Assembly: GCF_004362515.1 (NCBI RefSeq) | Contig: NZ_SNXU01000001.1 | Coordinates: forward strand, 5,642,001-5,706,000 | Length of the DNA stretch: 64,000 nucleotides | Origin: Actinokineospora alba | Lineage (GTDB): Bacteria; Actinomycetota; Actinomycetes; Mycobacteriales; Pseudonocardiaceae | Direction: 5' to 3' | Part shown: piece by piece, positions 1 to 15,986 of the stretch | Layout: each line of letters opens with the position of its first letter | Numbering within the stretch: the stretch's first letter is position 1 | Notes under the pieces: model-generated | What the model was told of the DNA's origin: nothing | Database searches by the model: none | What the model saw: only the letters and a program-made list of their open reading frames with translations | Program-made: the position numbers and the translations under genes

Positions 1-7322
<7,322 letters not shown>

Positions 7323-7377
7323 GGCTGGTCGAACCTTTCGCGGGCATGGCCGTTCCACCGAACGGCTCGGGAGGACC

Positions 7378-8700
7378 TCAGGCCGGGACGAGGGCGCGCT
7401 TGCGCGCGAGCCTGCCGCCGACCTGCAGCCAGGCGGGACTGCCCGAGCCGTCGGTCAGGATGCGGCCGACCTGGTCGGTCTCGCCGGTGTCGCAGTCGCG
7501 CATGGTGAACCGCAGGTCCGCGCCGAAGGTCAAGTCGGCGAAGGGCTCTTCGTCCACGGTCAGCCGGAGGCTTTCCGGTCCCCTGTGGACGATCGAGTAG
7601 ACGGTGCCGCCGTTGTCGTAGTCGCCCTCGCAGCCCGGCGGGACCGGTGTCGGGTCACCGGTCTCGGGCATCGGGTCGTGGTCCTTCACCGGGACGCCGT
7701 ACGCGGGCAGTTCGGCGGCCAGCGCCCGCCACAGCGCGAAACCCGAGCCCGCGTTGGCGGTCATCGCGACGACGGTGCCGGTGGACGGGTTCATCCGCAG
7801 GTGGCAGGACGTGCCGTCGCCGGTGCCGTCGTGGCCGATCGACGTGCTCGGGGCGGAGCCATAGGAGGCCAGGCCGAGACCCCACCCGTCAGCCATGCCG
7901 AACGGCTCGGCGCCGGGAACGGGGGTCTGCATGTCCTTGATGGACCCGGGATCGAGCAGCGCGCCGGGCTCGTGGCCGGTCAGGGCGCGGCCGATCAGGA
8001 CCAGGTCCGCGGCACTGGCCGCGATCGCGCCCGCGGGCGCCTCGACGGCGCCGAGGGACTGCGCCACGGGGCGCACCACGCCCCGCGCCCGGTCGACGGT
8101 GTGCCCGCTGACGATCCCGCCCGTCCGGCGCGGCCCGACCACCAGGCGCGGGGTGATCCCCAGCGGGGTCAGCACGATCGCGGCGGCGGCTTCGGCCCAG
8201 CTCATGCCGGTGACGTCCTCGATGGCATGGCCGATCAGGAGGTATCCGAGGTTGGAATAGGAGAACGCGACGCCCGGCTCCGCGAGCGGGGCGAGGTCGG
8301 CGCCCTCCTCCGCTAACAGCCTGCGCAGGCTGGGCGCGGTCGCCCCGGCGCTGTCCGACGGCAGCCCGGAGGTGTGGCTGAGCAGATGGCGCAGGGTCAG
8401 CGCGTCGCCGAGGTCGGCGGGCAGGGTGTCGAGTCCGCCGACCTGCGCGGCCAGCGGCTCGTCGAGCTCGAGATCGCCGTCGACGGCCAGCGCCATGACG
8501 GTGGCGGCGGTGACGACCTTGGTGATGGAGCCCGTGGGCACCGCGGCGGCCGTGGTCATCGGTTCGGGTTCGCCGTGCCTGACGACGCCTGCTTCCCAGA
8601 CCCAGGTGCGGTCCTCATGGTGGATCGCCAGTTGCACACCAGGCACGGCGTGCTCGCGGGTCAGCTCGGCCAGAAGGGCGTGAACCCTGGATCTGTGCAT
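7378..8700 (-). CDS. Serine hydrolase of beta-lactamase/PBP fold, candidate stand-alone peptide cyclase/thioesterase
   Basis: A 440-residue protein with the penicillin-recognising serine hydrolase motifs: S58-I-T-K61 (SxxK nucleophile), Y148-S-N150 (YxN) and a later H-D-G. The last ~90 residues form a beta-rich tail like the lipocalin-type domain of PBP-type thioesterases. The ATG at 8700 has GAGGA about 6 nt upstream. It ends 55 bp before the NRPS start, so the two are probably co-transcribed. Stand-alone PBP-type thioesterases of the SurE class sit next to NRPS genes without a terminal TE and cyclise chains ending in D-residues; that role is inferred from context and length. Alternatives are a D-aminopeptidase or a class C beta-lactamase-like self-protection enzyme. 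No signal peptide is visible, which favours a cytosolic biosynthetic role. Confidence 0.75.
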   Translation of the reverse strand: MHRSRVHALLAELTREHAVPGVQLAIHHEDRTWVWEAGVVRHGEPEPMTTAAAVPTGSITKVVTAATVMALAVDGDLELDEPLAAQVGGLDTLPADLGDALTLRHLLSHTSGLPSDSAGATAPSLRRLLAEEGADLAPLAEPGVAFSYSNLGYLLIGHAIEDVTGMSWAEAAAAIVLTPLGITPRLVVGPRRTGGIVSGHTVDRARGVVRPVAQSLGAVEAPAGAIAASAADLVLIGRALTGHEPGALLDPGSIKDMQTPVPGAEPFGMADGWGLGLASYGSAPSTSIGHDGTGDGTSCHLRMNPSTGTVVAMTANAGSGFALWRALAAELPAYGVPVKDHDPMPETGDPTPVPPGCEGDYDNGGTVYSIVHRGPESLRLTVDEEPFADLTFGADLRFTMRDCDTGETDQVGRILTDGSGSPAWLQVGGRLARKRALVPA

Positions 8701-9390
8701 AGGTCCTCACAATCAGCGCCCGGTGGGCACGGTTGATTTCCGCCAGGACTCATAGCCCTCGCGGGGACTGTTTGAACGTGAGCGAGAAGCGGCGGCCGTC
8801 GTGAAACGTCCATCGACAGGAGCGACCTGTCAGCGCCTTCTCCAAATACCCGGCTGTAGCCGAAGCCAAACCATCGTGGCCTTTTCGGACTGAAGGCTAC
8901 TACCGCCGAACGGTGGAACCCATCCAGCCGCCAGAACCCTGGCACGTCCGGAAAGAATCTTCTTGCGACTTCGTTCGAAAGTGTGCACAAAGCCGCAAGA
9001 ACCGCAGGTCCAGGTGGAGATCGATCACAGGCAACGAGCTAATTCGAAACGCGATACTGTGATGCGTATCACACGTCAGCACATTCGTTTCCAACAGGCC
9101 CGGCATCGCCATTAGCAAAGCATCGCCGCAGGTCAAATCCATCCACAATGGACTACTCCGTCGAACGATGATCACCTACCCGAAAGTAGCTCACATAATC
9201 GAGTCAACCGTCGAGTGGAGCGTTTGTACGAATCCCTGCCCGCGAACGGAAGAATAAGATGACGATAATCCGCCGGCTCGGTCAGAACCGGTGATTCATA
9301 GGGCAACCATTTCGACCACGGACGTTCACACGAAAAGCGTAGTTCCCGCGCTTAAACGGGCGAAAGTTCCAGCACGTGCCGCGCGGACCT
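8701..9390. other. 690-bp gap without a convincing gene; likely promoter region of the NRPS operon
   Basis: Base composition falls here, especially around 8950-9320, as in the other regulatory gaps of this window. Short open frames exist on both strands but lack codon bias and recognisable domains. The region lies upstream of the hydrolase-NRPS pair and downstream of the BtrH-like gene, so it probably holds the promoter of the former and the terminator of the latter. I see no clear operator or terminator hairpin. Confidence 0.4.
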
Positions 9391-10377
9391 TCAGGTTCCG
9401 ACCTCGGCCAGCGCACGCATCGCGTCGTGCTCCACCCGCGAAAGATCGCGGAGGAGTTCACCTGCTTGCTTGAGGTCGGTGCTGTCGCCGGTGTCGCCCG
9501 CGCCGGCGATCAGCTTGGCGACCTCGGTCCACATGGTGGCGGCCTCGCCATACATCGTGTGACCGGTGCGCAGTCGGCTGTCGTCGATCAGGTGAACGCA
9601 TTCGCCGAGGAAATCGCGGTAGAGATTGCGGAACAGGGCCCCGCCGGTCCCTGCCTTCTCCATGAGGAGGGCGGCCAGTGGCAGGTCCCGCTGGGGGTTG
9701 TCGGTGCGTTCGAGCCACTTCTCCACCCGCCCGGCGGCCTTCTCGATTCCCCGGTATCCGAGATTCGCGATGGGCGGGTTGAGGAAGTCGACGGCGCAGG
9801 CATGGATCGCCCCGACGACAAGGTCCCGCGATGGAGCCAGTTCACTGGAGGCGGTGATCGTGAAGGAGCGGTTCCTCGCTGTCATCGGTCCACGCTCAGC
9901 CCTGGCTTTGGCGAGACTGGACAGACTGGTCGTCACCGCTCCACCCTGCTGGTCGGTGTCCACCAGGTACGCGCGGTCGTCGTCGTACCCGTACATGGCC
10001 ACGACATGCCCGCCGAAATGCACCTTCGACCCGAAGTAGTCCAGGTGGTAGCTGTCGAGCTGCAACCCCACCGGTTTCCCCGCGTCGAGCTGGGCTCGGA
10101 CGTCCTGCCACGCCTTGCGCGGGGACGCGGTCTCCCGCACCGCCAATCCCAACCCCAGTCGGCCGTCGAGGTTTCTGGTGAGTTGGAAGGGTTTGACCCG
10201 ACCGCCAAGGAAGGGGAAATCCATCCCCTTCCCGTCCCAGTAGACAAAGGCCAGGCCGGAGCCGAGGCCGAACAGCATGGGCTCGGAGAGATCCAGTCCC
10301 TCATGCCGCAGCAGGACACCCAGCGCGGTGGTCTCGCAGTGCCGCATCCCCCGGGTGGAAGCACTTTCGATGATCAC
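9391..10377 (-). CDS. BtrH-like cysteine acyltransferase
   Basis: 328 residues from a GTG at 10377 with GAGAGG about 6 nt upstream. The N-terminal part matches the butirosin BtrH N-terminal family: Cys14 in RHCETTAL as probable nucleophile and a later GGHVVAMYGYDDD segment carrying the probable catalytic His, followed by LVDTD. The C-terminal ~130 residues are helical and match the associated uncharacterised domain. BtrH moves an acyl chain from an acyl carrier protein to an amine to form an amide. Several small carrier proteins are encoded 10-14 kb away and an NRPS lies next to it, so an ACP-to-amine transfer here is plausible but inferred. It stands alone, about 0.7 kb from the NRPS operon on the same strand. 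Confidence 0.75.
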   Translation of the reverse strand: MIIESASTRGMRHCETTALGVLLRHEGLDLSEPMLFGLGSGLAFVYWDGKGMDFPFLGGRVKPFQLTRNLDGRLGLGLAVRETASPRKAWQDVRAQLDAGKPVGLQLDSYHLDYFGSKVHFGGHVVAMYGYDDDRAYLVDTDQQGGAVTTSLSSLAKARAERGPMTARNRSFTITASSELAPSRDLVVGAIHACAVDFLNPPIANLGYRGIEKAAGRVEKWLERTDNPQRDLPLAALLMEKAGTGGALFRNLYRDFLGECVHLIDDSRLRTGHTMYGEAATMWTEVAKLIAGAGDTGDSTDLKQAGELLRDLSRVEHDAMRALAEVGT

Positions 10378-10534
10378 GTCGACCTCTCTTTGTCCTGTCG
10401 CCTTCCGCCTGGCAACACGAGCCTCTCAGGTCTCGTCGTCATCGCAGTCGCCGACGCCGGGACTCATTGAACCTTTCCGGCCGGGCGGGCGTGGTCATGG
10501 TTAGACCTGTCCTGTTCCGAGGTGGAGGTTCCCC

Positions 10535-11455
10535 ATGCGTGCCTTGGCCGTTGTCTTCTCAGTCGTGCTGGCGCTTTTAGTCTCGGCCGCTCCGGCTGGG
10601 GCGGCCCGTGATCGCACCTCGCCCACGACCCCGACCAACCTGCGGGTCACGGCGTTGACGGACACGAGCGTGTCCCTGGCCTGGGACGCGGCGTCGACCA
10701 AGCAGTCGAACTGGTGGTACTGCGTGCAGCACAACTTCACCGGCTGCGTCCGCGTCGACCCGCCGAGCACGACGCACACCCGGCCGCTGCAGATTCCCGG
10801 CAAGACCTACACGTTCAGCGTCTACGCCGTGGACGTGAACGGGAACCGGTCGGGCAACAGCAACGCCGTCACGGTGTCCACGCCCGCGGACACCACGCCA
10901 CCCAGCCCGGCCCCGGTCCTGAGCCTGGTCGCGGTCTACCCGACCCGGATCTCCCTGAGCTGGACCTCGTCGAAGGACAACGTCGGCCAGGTCTTCTACA
11001 CCCTGACGAAGGACGGGGTCGCGATGAACCCCGGCGCCATCAACTACCGGCAGACCACCCTGCTCGACGTGGCCCCGGCGACGAGCCACACCTTCCAAGT
11101 CATCGCCACGGACACCTCCGGGAACGCGGTGCACAGCAACGTCTTGAGCGTGACGACGCCCCCGGCCACGGACACGGTGGCACCGACCGCGCCTGCGAAC
11201 CTCACGTTGAACCCGAACAGCAGCTCCCCGGAGATCTGGCTGGACTGGACGACGTCGACCGACGACGCCGACCCGCCGGGCCTGATCCTGTACGACGTCT
11301 ACCAGAACGGGGTGTTCGCCGAGCACGGCAGCATCGGCGCTGGTGAGACGATCGTGTACTGCGATTTCACCGGCCCCACGGAGGTCGTGGTGCGGGCAGT
11401 CGACACGTCCGGCAACGTGTCGGGTCCGAGCAACGCCATCACGTTCGACTGCTGA
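10535..11455 (+). CDS. Secreted fibronectin type III repeat protein
   Basis: 306 residues starting at an ATG with a GGAGG 9 nt upstream. Residues 1 to ~26 form a classical signal peptide (basic MR start, VVFSVVLALLVSA core, small residues around AGA). The rest is three FN3-like beta-sandwich repeats of ~90 residues, each with the spaced W, the Y/F-x-V strand and the 'AxDxSGN' loop (VDVNGNRSGNSN, TDTSGNAVHSN, VDTSGNVSGPSN), joined by Thr/Pro-rich linkers. There is no catalytic domain, no LPXTG motif and no membrane anchor, so it is probably a secreted adhesion or carbohydrate-associated protein. It is divergent from the BtrH-like gene and convergent with the next gene. No link to the biosynthetic clusters is visible. 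Confidence 0.85.
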   Translation: MRALAVVFSVVLALLVSAAPAGAARDRTSPTTPTNLRVTALTDTSVSLAWDAASTKQSNWWYCVQHNFTGCVRVDPPSTTHTRPLQIPGKTYTFSVYAVDVNGNRSGNSNAVTVSTPADTTPPSPAPVLSLVAVYPTRISLSWTSSKDNVGQVFYTLTKDGVAMNPGAINYRQTTLLDVAPATSHTFQVIATDTSGNAVHSNVLSVTTPPATDTVAPTAPANLTLNPNSSSPEIWLDWTTSTDDADPPGLILYDVYQNGVFAEHGSIGAGETIVYCDFTGPTEVVVRAVDTSGNVSGPSNAITFDC

Positions 11456-11464
11456 GGCGTGCCG

Positions 11465-11491
11465 CCGGGGGTGCGGGTGCCGCACCCCCGG
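11465..11491. terminator. Bidirectional hairpin between convergent genes
   Basis: Perfect 12-bp inverted repeat (ccgggggtgcgg / ccgcacccccgg) with a 3-nt loop, in the 46-bp gap between the FN3 gene and the convergent small gene. There is no U-tract, as is common in high-GC actinomycetes. Confidence 0.75.
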
Positions 11492-11501
11492 CAGCGCGGA
11501 T

Positions 11502-12110
11502 TCAGCGCGGTCCGTACATCCACGGGTTCTTGAGGTCGAAGAACTTCGGCGTGTCCGCCATCAGCGCCTGCATCTCGTCCATCTGCGCCTTCAGCTCCGG
11601 GGGCGCTTCCTTCTGTTCTCCCTTGCGCGCCTCGGCCTCGTTGGTGAAGAACATCTCCATCGCGTACCGGCCGTCCGGGAGGTTCGCGCCGATGGTGCCG
11701 AGCACGTCCGGGCGGAACTCGGCCCACTTGTCCGAGTTCTCCTTCGACAGCTCGTAGCCCCGTTTCGGGTCGGTCGCCCGCCCTTCCATGATCTGCACGA
11801 ACTTGGCCTTCGTCGGGTCGCCGGGCAGGTCCTCCGTGACCTGGTCGCTGTCAAGGAACTCCGCGCCCTGGGGGAACAACTTCGAGGTCTCCTCCCACCA
11901 GGCGCCCTGCTCCGGCCGGTCGCTGTTCTGCCGGGCGTGCTCCGGCGTGTCGAACCGGACGAAGCACACGCAGGTGCCGTCGTCGGTCACGCCGCAGGTC
12001 GACCCCAGCCACCCCTCCGCTTGGGGAGCGAGGTCCCGCATCCACTTGTCCAACTGCTCGTGCATCCGGTTCGCATCGGACACCTTGCCCTGCACTACCT
12101 GCACAAACAT
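11502..12110 (-). CDS. Small protein with two ferredoxin-like (antibiotic monooxygenase-type) halves, function unknown
   Basis: 202 residues if started at the ATG at 12110, which has GGGAGG 7 nt upstream; an upstream in-frame ATG at 12137 lacks a good ribosome site. It begins with a beta strand (MFVQVVQGKV) and has helix/strand patterns typical of the dimeric alpha/beta-barrel fold: 'VCFVRFDTPEHARQNSDRPEQGAWW' in the first half and 'KFVQIMEGRATD ... YAMEMFFTNEAEAR' in the second. This suggests an internal duplication of an ABM-like domain. Such proteins can be heme-degrading or quinone-forming monooxygenases or have unknown roles, and no catalytic residues can be assigned. It is a single-gene unit, convergent with the FN3 gene and divergent from the LysR gene. 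Confidence 0.6.
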   Translation of the reverse strand: MFVQVVQGKVSDANRMHEQLDKWMRDLAPQAEGWLGSTCGVTDDGTCVCFVRFDTPEHARQNSDRPEQGAWWEETSKLFPQGAEFLDSDQVTEDLPGDPTKAKFVQIMEGRATDPKRGYELSKENSDKWAEFRPDVLGTIGANLPDGRYAMEMFFTNEAEARKGEQKEAPPELKAQMDEMQALMADTPKFFDLKNPWMYGPR

Positions 12111-12337
12111 GACGAGCCTCCCGATCTGCGCGGCCATCGGCCGTCGGTGGCCGGGCCTCCGCAGCCACCGACATTACGACCGCCGCGAGCCCACCGCCCG
12201 CCGATCATCAGACGTTCGACAGTCGGCGGCGCGCGCCACGTGGGGAGCGTTTCCGGGCCATGTCGTAGGACGCCTGCCCAGTTCACGTCGATGACGATCG
12301 GCTGACCGAGCCGTGGAATCGCCTCAACCCAAAGGTC

Positions 12338-12371
12338 GCTGACGCCACCCGGAGGGCATATAACTTCAGTG
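12338..12371 (+). promoter_or_regulatory. Probable promoter for a leaderless LysR mRNA
   Basis: TATAAC at 12359-12364 lies exactly at -12 to -7 relative to the GTG start codon at 12371, and a GCTGAC (12338-12343) could serve as -35. No ribosome site lies at proper distance (GGAGGG is 14 nt away). The arrangement suggests transcription starts on the GTG. The same block (gcatataactt) is kept upstream of the second LysR copy. Confidence 0.5.
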
Positions 12372-13348
12372 TGTACGAGTTGGAGTTGCGTCATCTCCGG
12401 ATCATCATCGCCGTGGCTGATGCGGGCAGTCTGTCCAAGGCGGCGGTCGGGCTGGGCATCTCGCAGCCTGCCCTGACGGCCCAGATGCAGCGCCTGGAGG
12501 GCCGCGTCGGTGGGTTGTTGTTCGCGCGATCGGGCACCGGTGTCGCACCGACCGACCTCGGGTCCTACGTGTTGTCCGCGGCGCGCAGTGTGCTGGCCGA
12601 TGTCGACGAGATGATGGCCGGGATCAGGCGGCTCACCCAGGCGGTCGCAGTGGCGGGGGCCATCCGGGTCGGCGGTCCGCCCGGGCTTGTCGTGCCGCTG
12701 TTCGTCGACTCCGTCGCCAAGCAGGTCGGAAGTGCCGAATCGACCATCGACATCGACACCCGCCCGACCGAGCTGATCCGCAAGGTGCTCGACGGCAAGC
12801 TCGACTTCATCGTCCTGGAGGAGATGCCCGGCTTCCGCACACCCCTTCCGCCGCCGCTGCGCAGCAGCTTGGTGCTCAGCGCGCCGATGTTCGTCGCGAT
12901 CTCGGAGAACCACCGGCTTGCCGACGCGGTCGACATCGACTTGCGCGATCTCGCCGAGGAGAGCTGGGTGCTGCCCCCGGTCAGCGAGATCGCCGAGCAG
13001 TTGGCTCTGCAGCGGGCCTGCAGCCAGGCGGGGTTCTCCGCGACGATCAAGTATCAGGTGTCGGACTCGGTCACGACGAGGGAGTTGGTCCACCAAGGTG
13101 CGGTCACCCTCGCCAAGCCGATGGCCCGCGAAGGCAGCGGCGTGGTCATCCGCAACCTGAAAGGCACTCCCATCACCCAGGAGATCCTGCTGGTCTGGCA
13201 CGAGGACAGTCCGCTCGTCGCCCTCGCCGAGCGTGCGCCCGCGTCCCTGCTGGCGGCCTACGCCCAACTCGTCGACACCAATCCGCTGTTCGCGAGATGG
13301 TGGGCCGAGCACCAGGCGCCCCCGCCCGCGGCGGATTCCGCACCCTAG
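12371..13348 (+). CDS. LysR-family transcriptional regulator (intact copy)
   Basis: 325 residues from a GTG. The N-terminal winged helix-turn-helix is classical: LRHLRIIIAVADAGSLSKAA, then a recognition helix in ISQPALTAQMQRLE and the RSGTGVAPTDLG wing. The rest is the two-lobed periplasmic-binding-protein-like effector domain (around residues 90-300). Total length is normal for the family. It faces away from the small ABM-like gene across 260 bp, which would be its most likely target along with itself. A second, nearly identical copy lies 2 kb downstream on the same strand, so this is one partner of a recent tandem duplication. No effector can be predicted. Confidence 0.93.
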   Translation: MYELELRHLRIIIAVADAGSLSKAAVGLGISQPALTAQMQRLEGRVGGLLFARSGTGVAPTDLGSYVLSAARSVLADVDEMMAGIRRLTQAVAVAGAIRVGGPPGLVVPLFVDSVAKQVGSAESTIDIDTRPTELIRKVLDGKLDFIVLEEMPGFRTPLPPPLRSSLVLSAPMFVAISENHRLADAVDIDLRDLAEESWVLPPVSEIAEQLALQRACSQAGFSATIKYQVSDSVTTRELVHQGAVTLAKPMAREGSGVVIRNLKGTPITQEILLVWHEDSPLVALAERAPASLLAAYAQLVDTNPLFARWWAEHQAPPPAADSAP

Positions 13349-13515
13349 AAATGCGTCCCCGGCGGACTCAGCCGCGGACGTGACTCGACCGTGTCTCGGG
13401 GCCGGGCGCGCCCGCGCCCGCCTGTCCTGAACACCGCGACGCCGCGGGAGCCGGACGGCTGGGACTCCAGCAGCACTCCAGACCCCGAAGACCCGGTCTC
13501 GTCACCCGCGGCTGA

Positions 13516-13800
13516 TCACTCGGCGTCGACGACCCTCGCGGGCGGCGAGGCCTGAGGCTTGCGGTTCTCGACCTTGATTCCGCACTTGCCGACCAGCGCC
13601 ACCCCGGCTCCGATCGTCGTCGCCACCGGCGCGGCCAGGGCGGCCACCATGCCGACGGCCAACGGCACGTCCAGGACCACGTCGTCATCACTGTCGCGGA
13701 CGACCACCCGGCGGTTGATGCCCTCGTGGAACAGCCCCCGCACGGCGTCGACAACGGAATCGACGGCGGCGCGGGCCGCCTCGGGCTTGGCCTCGTTCAT
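13516..13800 (-). CDS. DUF4342-type small membrane-associated protein
   Basis: 94 residues with the family pattern: an amphipathic N-terminal helix (EAARAAVDSVVDAVRGLFHEG), then RRVVVRDSDDDVVLDVPLAVGMVAALAAPVATTIGAG, which contains one hydrophobic segment able to span or dip into the membrane, and a short charged tail. Length fits the family, whose function is unknown. It is convergent with the LysR gene and appears unrelated to the clusters. The start ATG at 13800 has GGAGGG about 5 nt upstream (aaggagggttcATG). Confidence 0.75.
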   Translation of the reverse strand: MNEAKPEAARAAVDSVVDAVRGLFHEGINRRVVVRDSDDDVVLDVPLAVGMVAALAAPVATTIGAGVALVGKCGIKVENRKPQASPPARVVDAE

Positions 13801-13899
13801 GAACCCTCCTTGTACTGCGGAACAGATCCCCTGACAGCTCCATGCTGCCCGTTCCGCGACGGCGCACCATCAGGGTTTCCCCCGGCATCCCCCTGATTC

Positions 13900-14166
13900 G
13901 CCCCGGCCGCCGGTCGGGGTGGCGGTCATGCCGGGCCGGTACTTCACCGCGGGCGCGCGCCCGGTGCTGCGGTACTCCCGGAATACCGGATCACCACCCA
14001 GGACCTGCCGTCCGAACAGATCCTTTCCGGTGTCGCCGACGGTGCGGCCGACCTGGCGCTGATCATGAGCTACCACGGGTCACGGCCACGGCAGTCGGAT
14101 GAGCTGACCCGCGCGCCGGTCATCGAACGCGAGCCCGCGTTCGTCGCGCTCCGCGCGACAATGTGA
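13900..14166 (+). pseudogene. Remnant of a third LysR-type effector domain
   Basis: The frame with codons starting at 13990 reads VLPEYRITTQDLPSEQILSG, then a stretch ending in a stop just before 14167. This looks like the middle of a LysR effector-binding domain (lobe I, with 'GAADLALIMSY'). No start codon, HTH or C-terminal lobe goes with it, and the 5' side degenerates into G+C-rich noise. It sits between the two LysR copies and probably marks an older, decayed regulator gene broken by the duplication. The match is by pattern only and the limits are approximate. Confidence 0.45.
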
Positions 14167-14419
14167 ACGTCCCCGACGCGGGCGCGGCCGTCGTCAGCCC
14201 GATCACGGTCAGCGGTGTCGGCGGCACGGCGCCTTCCACGCTCAAGGTCAGGCAGAGAATCCATTTCCTCACAGAGACAAGCGATACCGCCCGCGAGGTG
14301 TTCCCAGTGGGCGAACTGCCCTGGATCGCTGGAGATATCACCACCCGGTATATGGCCGGCCGCGGTCCAGAAGCACGTCATTTTCGCGCGTCGACAGATC
14401 GGACATGCCCCAGAGGGCA

Positions 14420-14432
14420 TATAACTTGAGTG
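14420..14432 (+). promoter_or_regulatory. Duplicated -10 element of the second LysR copy
   Basis: TATAAC at 14420-14425 lies at -12 to -7 from the GTG at 14432, as for the first copy. The 16 bases before the start are nearly identical between the copies, so the duplication included at least the core promoter. Confidence 0.45.
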
Positions 14433-15420
14433 TGTACGAGTTGGAGTTGCGTCACCTCCGGATCATCATCGCCGTGGCTGATGCGGGCAGCCTGTCCAAG
14501 GCAGCGGTCGGCCTGGCATCTCGCAGCCTGCCCTGACCGCCCAGATGCAGCGCCTGGAGAGCCGCGTCGGTGGGATGTTATTCGCCCGATCGGGCACCGG
14601 TGTCACCCCGACCGACCTCGGGTCATACGTGTTGTCCACCGCGCGCAGTGTGCTGGCCGATGTCGACGAGATGATGGCGGGGATCAGGCGGCTCACCCAG
14701 GCGGTCGCGGTGAAAGGGGCCATCCGGGTCGGTGGTCCGCCTGGGCTTGTCGTGCCGCTGTTCGTCGACTCCGTCGCCAAGCATGTCGGGAGTGCCGAAT
14801 CGACCATCGACATCGACACCCATCCGACCGAACTGATCCGCAAGGTGCTCGACGGCAAGCTGGACTTCATCGTTCTGGAGGAGATGCCGGGCTTCCGCAC
14901 GCCCCTTCCGCCGCCGCTGCGCAGCAGCTTGGTGTTGAGCGCGCCGATGTTCGTCGCGGTCTCGGCGAACCACCGGCTTGCCGACTCGGTCGACATCGAC
15001 TTGCGCGACCTCGCCGAGGAGAGCTGGGTGTTGCCTCCGGTGAGTGAGATCGCCGAGCAGTTGGCGCTGCAGCGGGCCTGCACTCAAGCGGGGTTCTCCG
15101 CGACGATCAAGTATCAGGTGTCGGACTCGGTCACGACGAGAGCCCTGGTCCACCAGGGCGCGGTCACCCTCGCCAAGCCGATGGCCCGCGAAGGCAGCGG
15201 CGTGGTCATCCGCAACCTCAAAGGCACTCCCATCACCCAGGAGATCCTGCTGGTCTGGCACCAGGACAGCCCGCTCGTCGGCGTCGCCGAACGTGCTCCC
15301 GCGTCCCTGCTGGCGGCCTACGCCCAACTCGTCGACACCAATCCGCTGTTCGCCCGGTGGTGGGCCGAGCACCAGGCAACCCCGCCCACGGCGGACACCG
15401 GGCGAGACTCGGCACCCTGA
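14432..15420 (+). pseudogene. Second LysR copy, broken by a one-base deletion near codon 28
   Basis: The sequence is almost identical to the intact copy at 12371, including the GTG start context. One G is missing near 14515: 'gtcgggctgggcatctcg' in copy 1 corresponds to 'gtcggcctggcatctcg' here. The original frame hits TGA at 14534-14536 after 34 codons. The remainder stays open from an ATG at 14545 to 15420 (291 codons) but lacks the first half of the HTH. The C-terminus is slightly extended (TGRDSAP). Few substitutions and no further stops mean the break is recent, is a base-calling error, or leaves a selected DNA-binding-defective effector domain. Read-level verification would tell. Confidence 0.8.
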
Positions 15421-15472
15421 CACCGGGTCCGCCCATAAGCCCTGCAGCGGCGCCACCGGCCACCGTGCGCGC

Positions 15473-15979
15473 TCAATCGTTGTCCGTACTCCGTGGGGTG
15501 GCGATGGTGTCGTCGGCTTCGTCGGGGTAGTGGAGCTCCGCCCAGACCGTTTTGCGGTCGTGGCGCCAGTCGACGCCCCACCGGTCGGCCAGGGCGCCGA
15601 CGGTGAGCAGGCCTGCTCCCCGTTGCCATTCGCCGTAGTTCCGGGCGTCCTGGTCTTCGGCCGTGATCAGCATCGAAGAGTCGTGTGGACCGACCAGCAC
15701 CACCCGCAACACCACGGGCGGGGTGCCGTGCTGGTGGGCGTTGACGATCAGTTCCTCGGCCACCACCATGGCGCGCAGGCGGTCCGCGGGGTCCCATTGG
15801 TCCAGCAGGCCGTCGAGCCAGTCGACACGATCGTCCTCACCGCCCGCTTCGCCCGAAACGCACCCACCCCAAGCGAAGCGGGCCACCGCGTGAGGTGATC
15901 GCGGGGTCGCCGAACCGCTGAGCCGTCCGGCTCGCGGGGGTCGGCGACCGTCTACTTGGGAGCAGTCAGGCCGACCCAT
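15473..15979 (-). CDS. RsbW-like ATP-binding protein (HATPase fold, anti-sigma/serine kinase type)
   Basis: 168 residues if it starts at the ATG at 15979, 7 nt after the stop of the acyl-AMP ligase; no strong ribosome site is seen, so translational coupling is likely. It contains the N-box of the GHKL fold (VAEELIVNAHQHG), where the Asn and His bind Mg-ATP, and the G-box region 'WQRGAGLLTVGALADRWGVD'. It ends in the usual short charged tail. These small ATPases act as anti-sigma factors or protein kinases on STAS partners; none is in the window. It closes the long minus-strand operon, but many actinomycete genomes scatter such genes, so a link to the pathway is uncertain. Confidence 0.8.
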   Translation of the reverse strand: MGRPDCSQVDGRRPPRAGRLSGSATPRSPHAVARFAWGGCVSGEAGGEDDRVDWLDGLLDQWDPADRLRAMVVAEELIVNAHQHGTPPVVLRVVLVGPHDSSMLITAEDQDARNYGEWQRGAGLLTVGALADRWGVDWRHDRKTVWAELHYPDEADDTIATPRSTDND

Positions 15980-15986
15980 ATCTGCT

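Noticed and set aside
8661..9175. Two overlapping short open frames (109 and 91 codons) upstream of the serine hydrolase
   Set aside because: No ribosome site, A+T-rich gap, no coding bias; more likely promoter DNA.
14163..14429. 88-codon frame between the LysR remnant and the second LysR copy
   Set aside because: No similarity or coding bias, ends inside the duplicated promoter.
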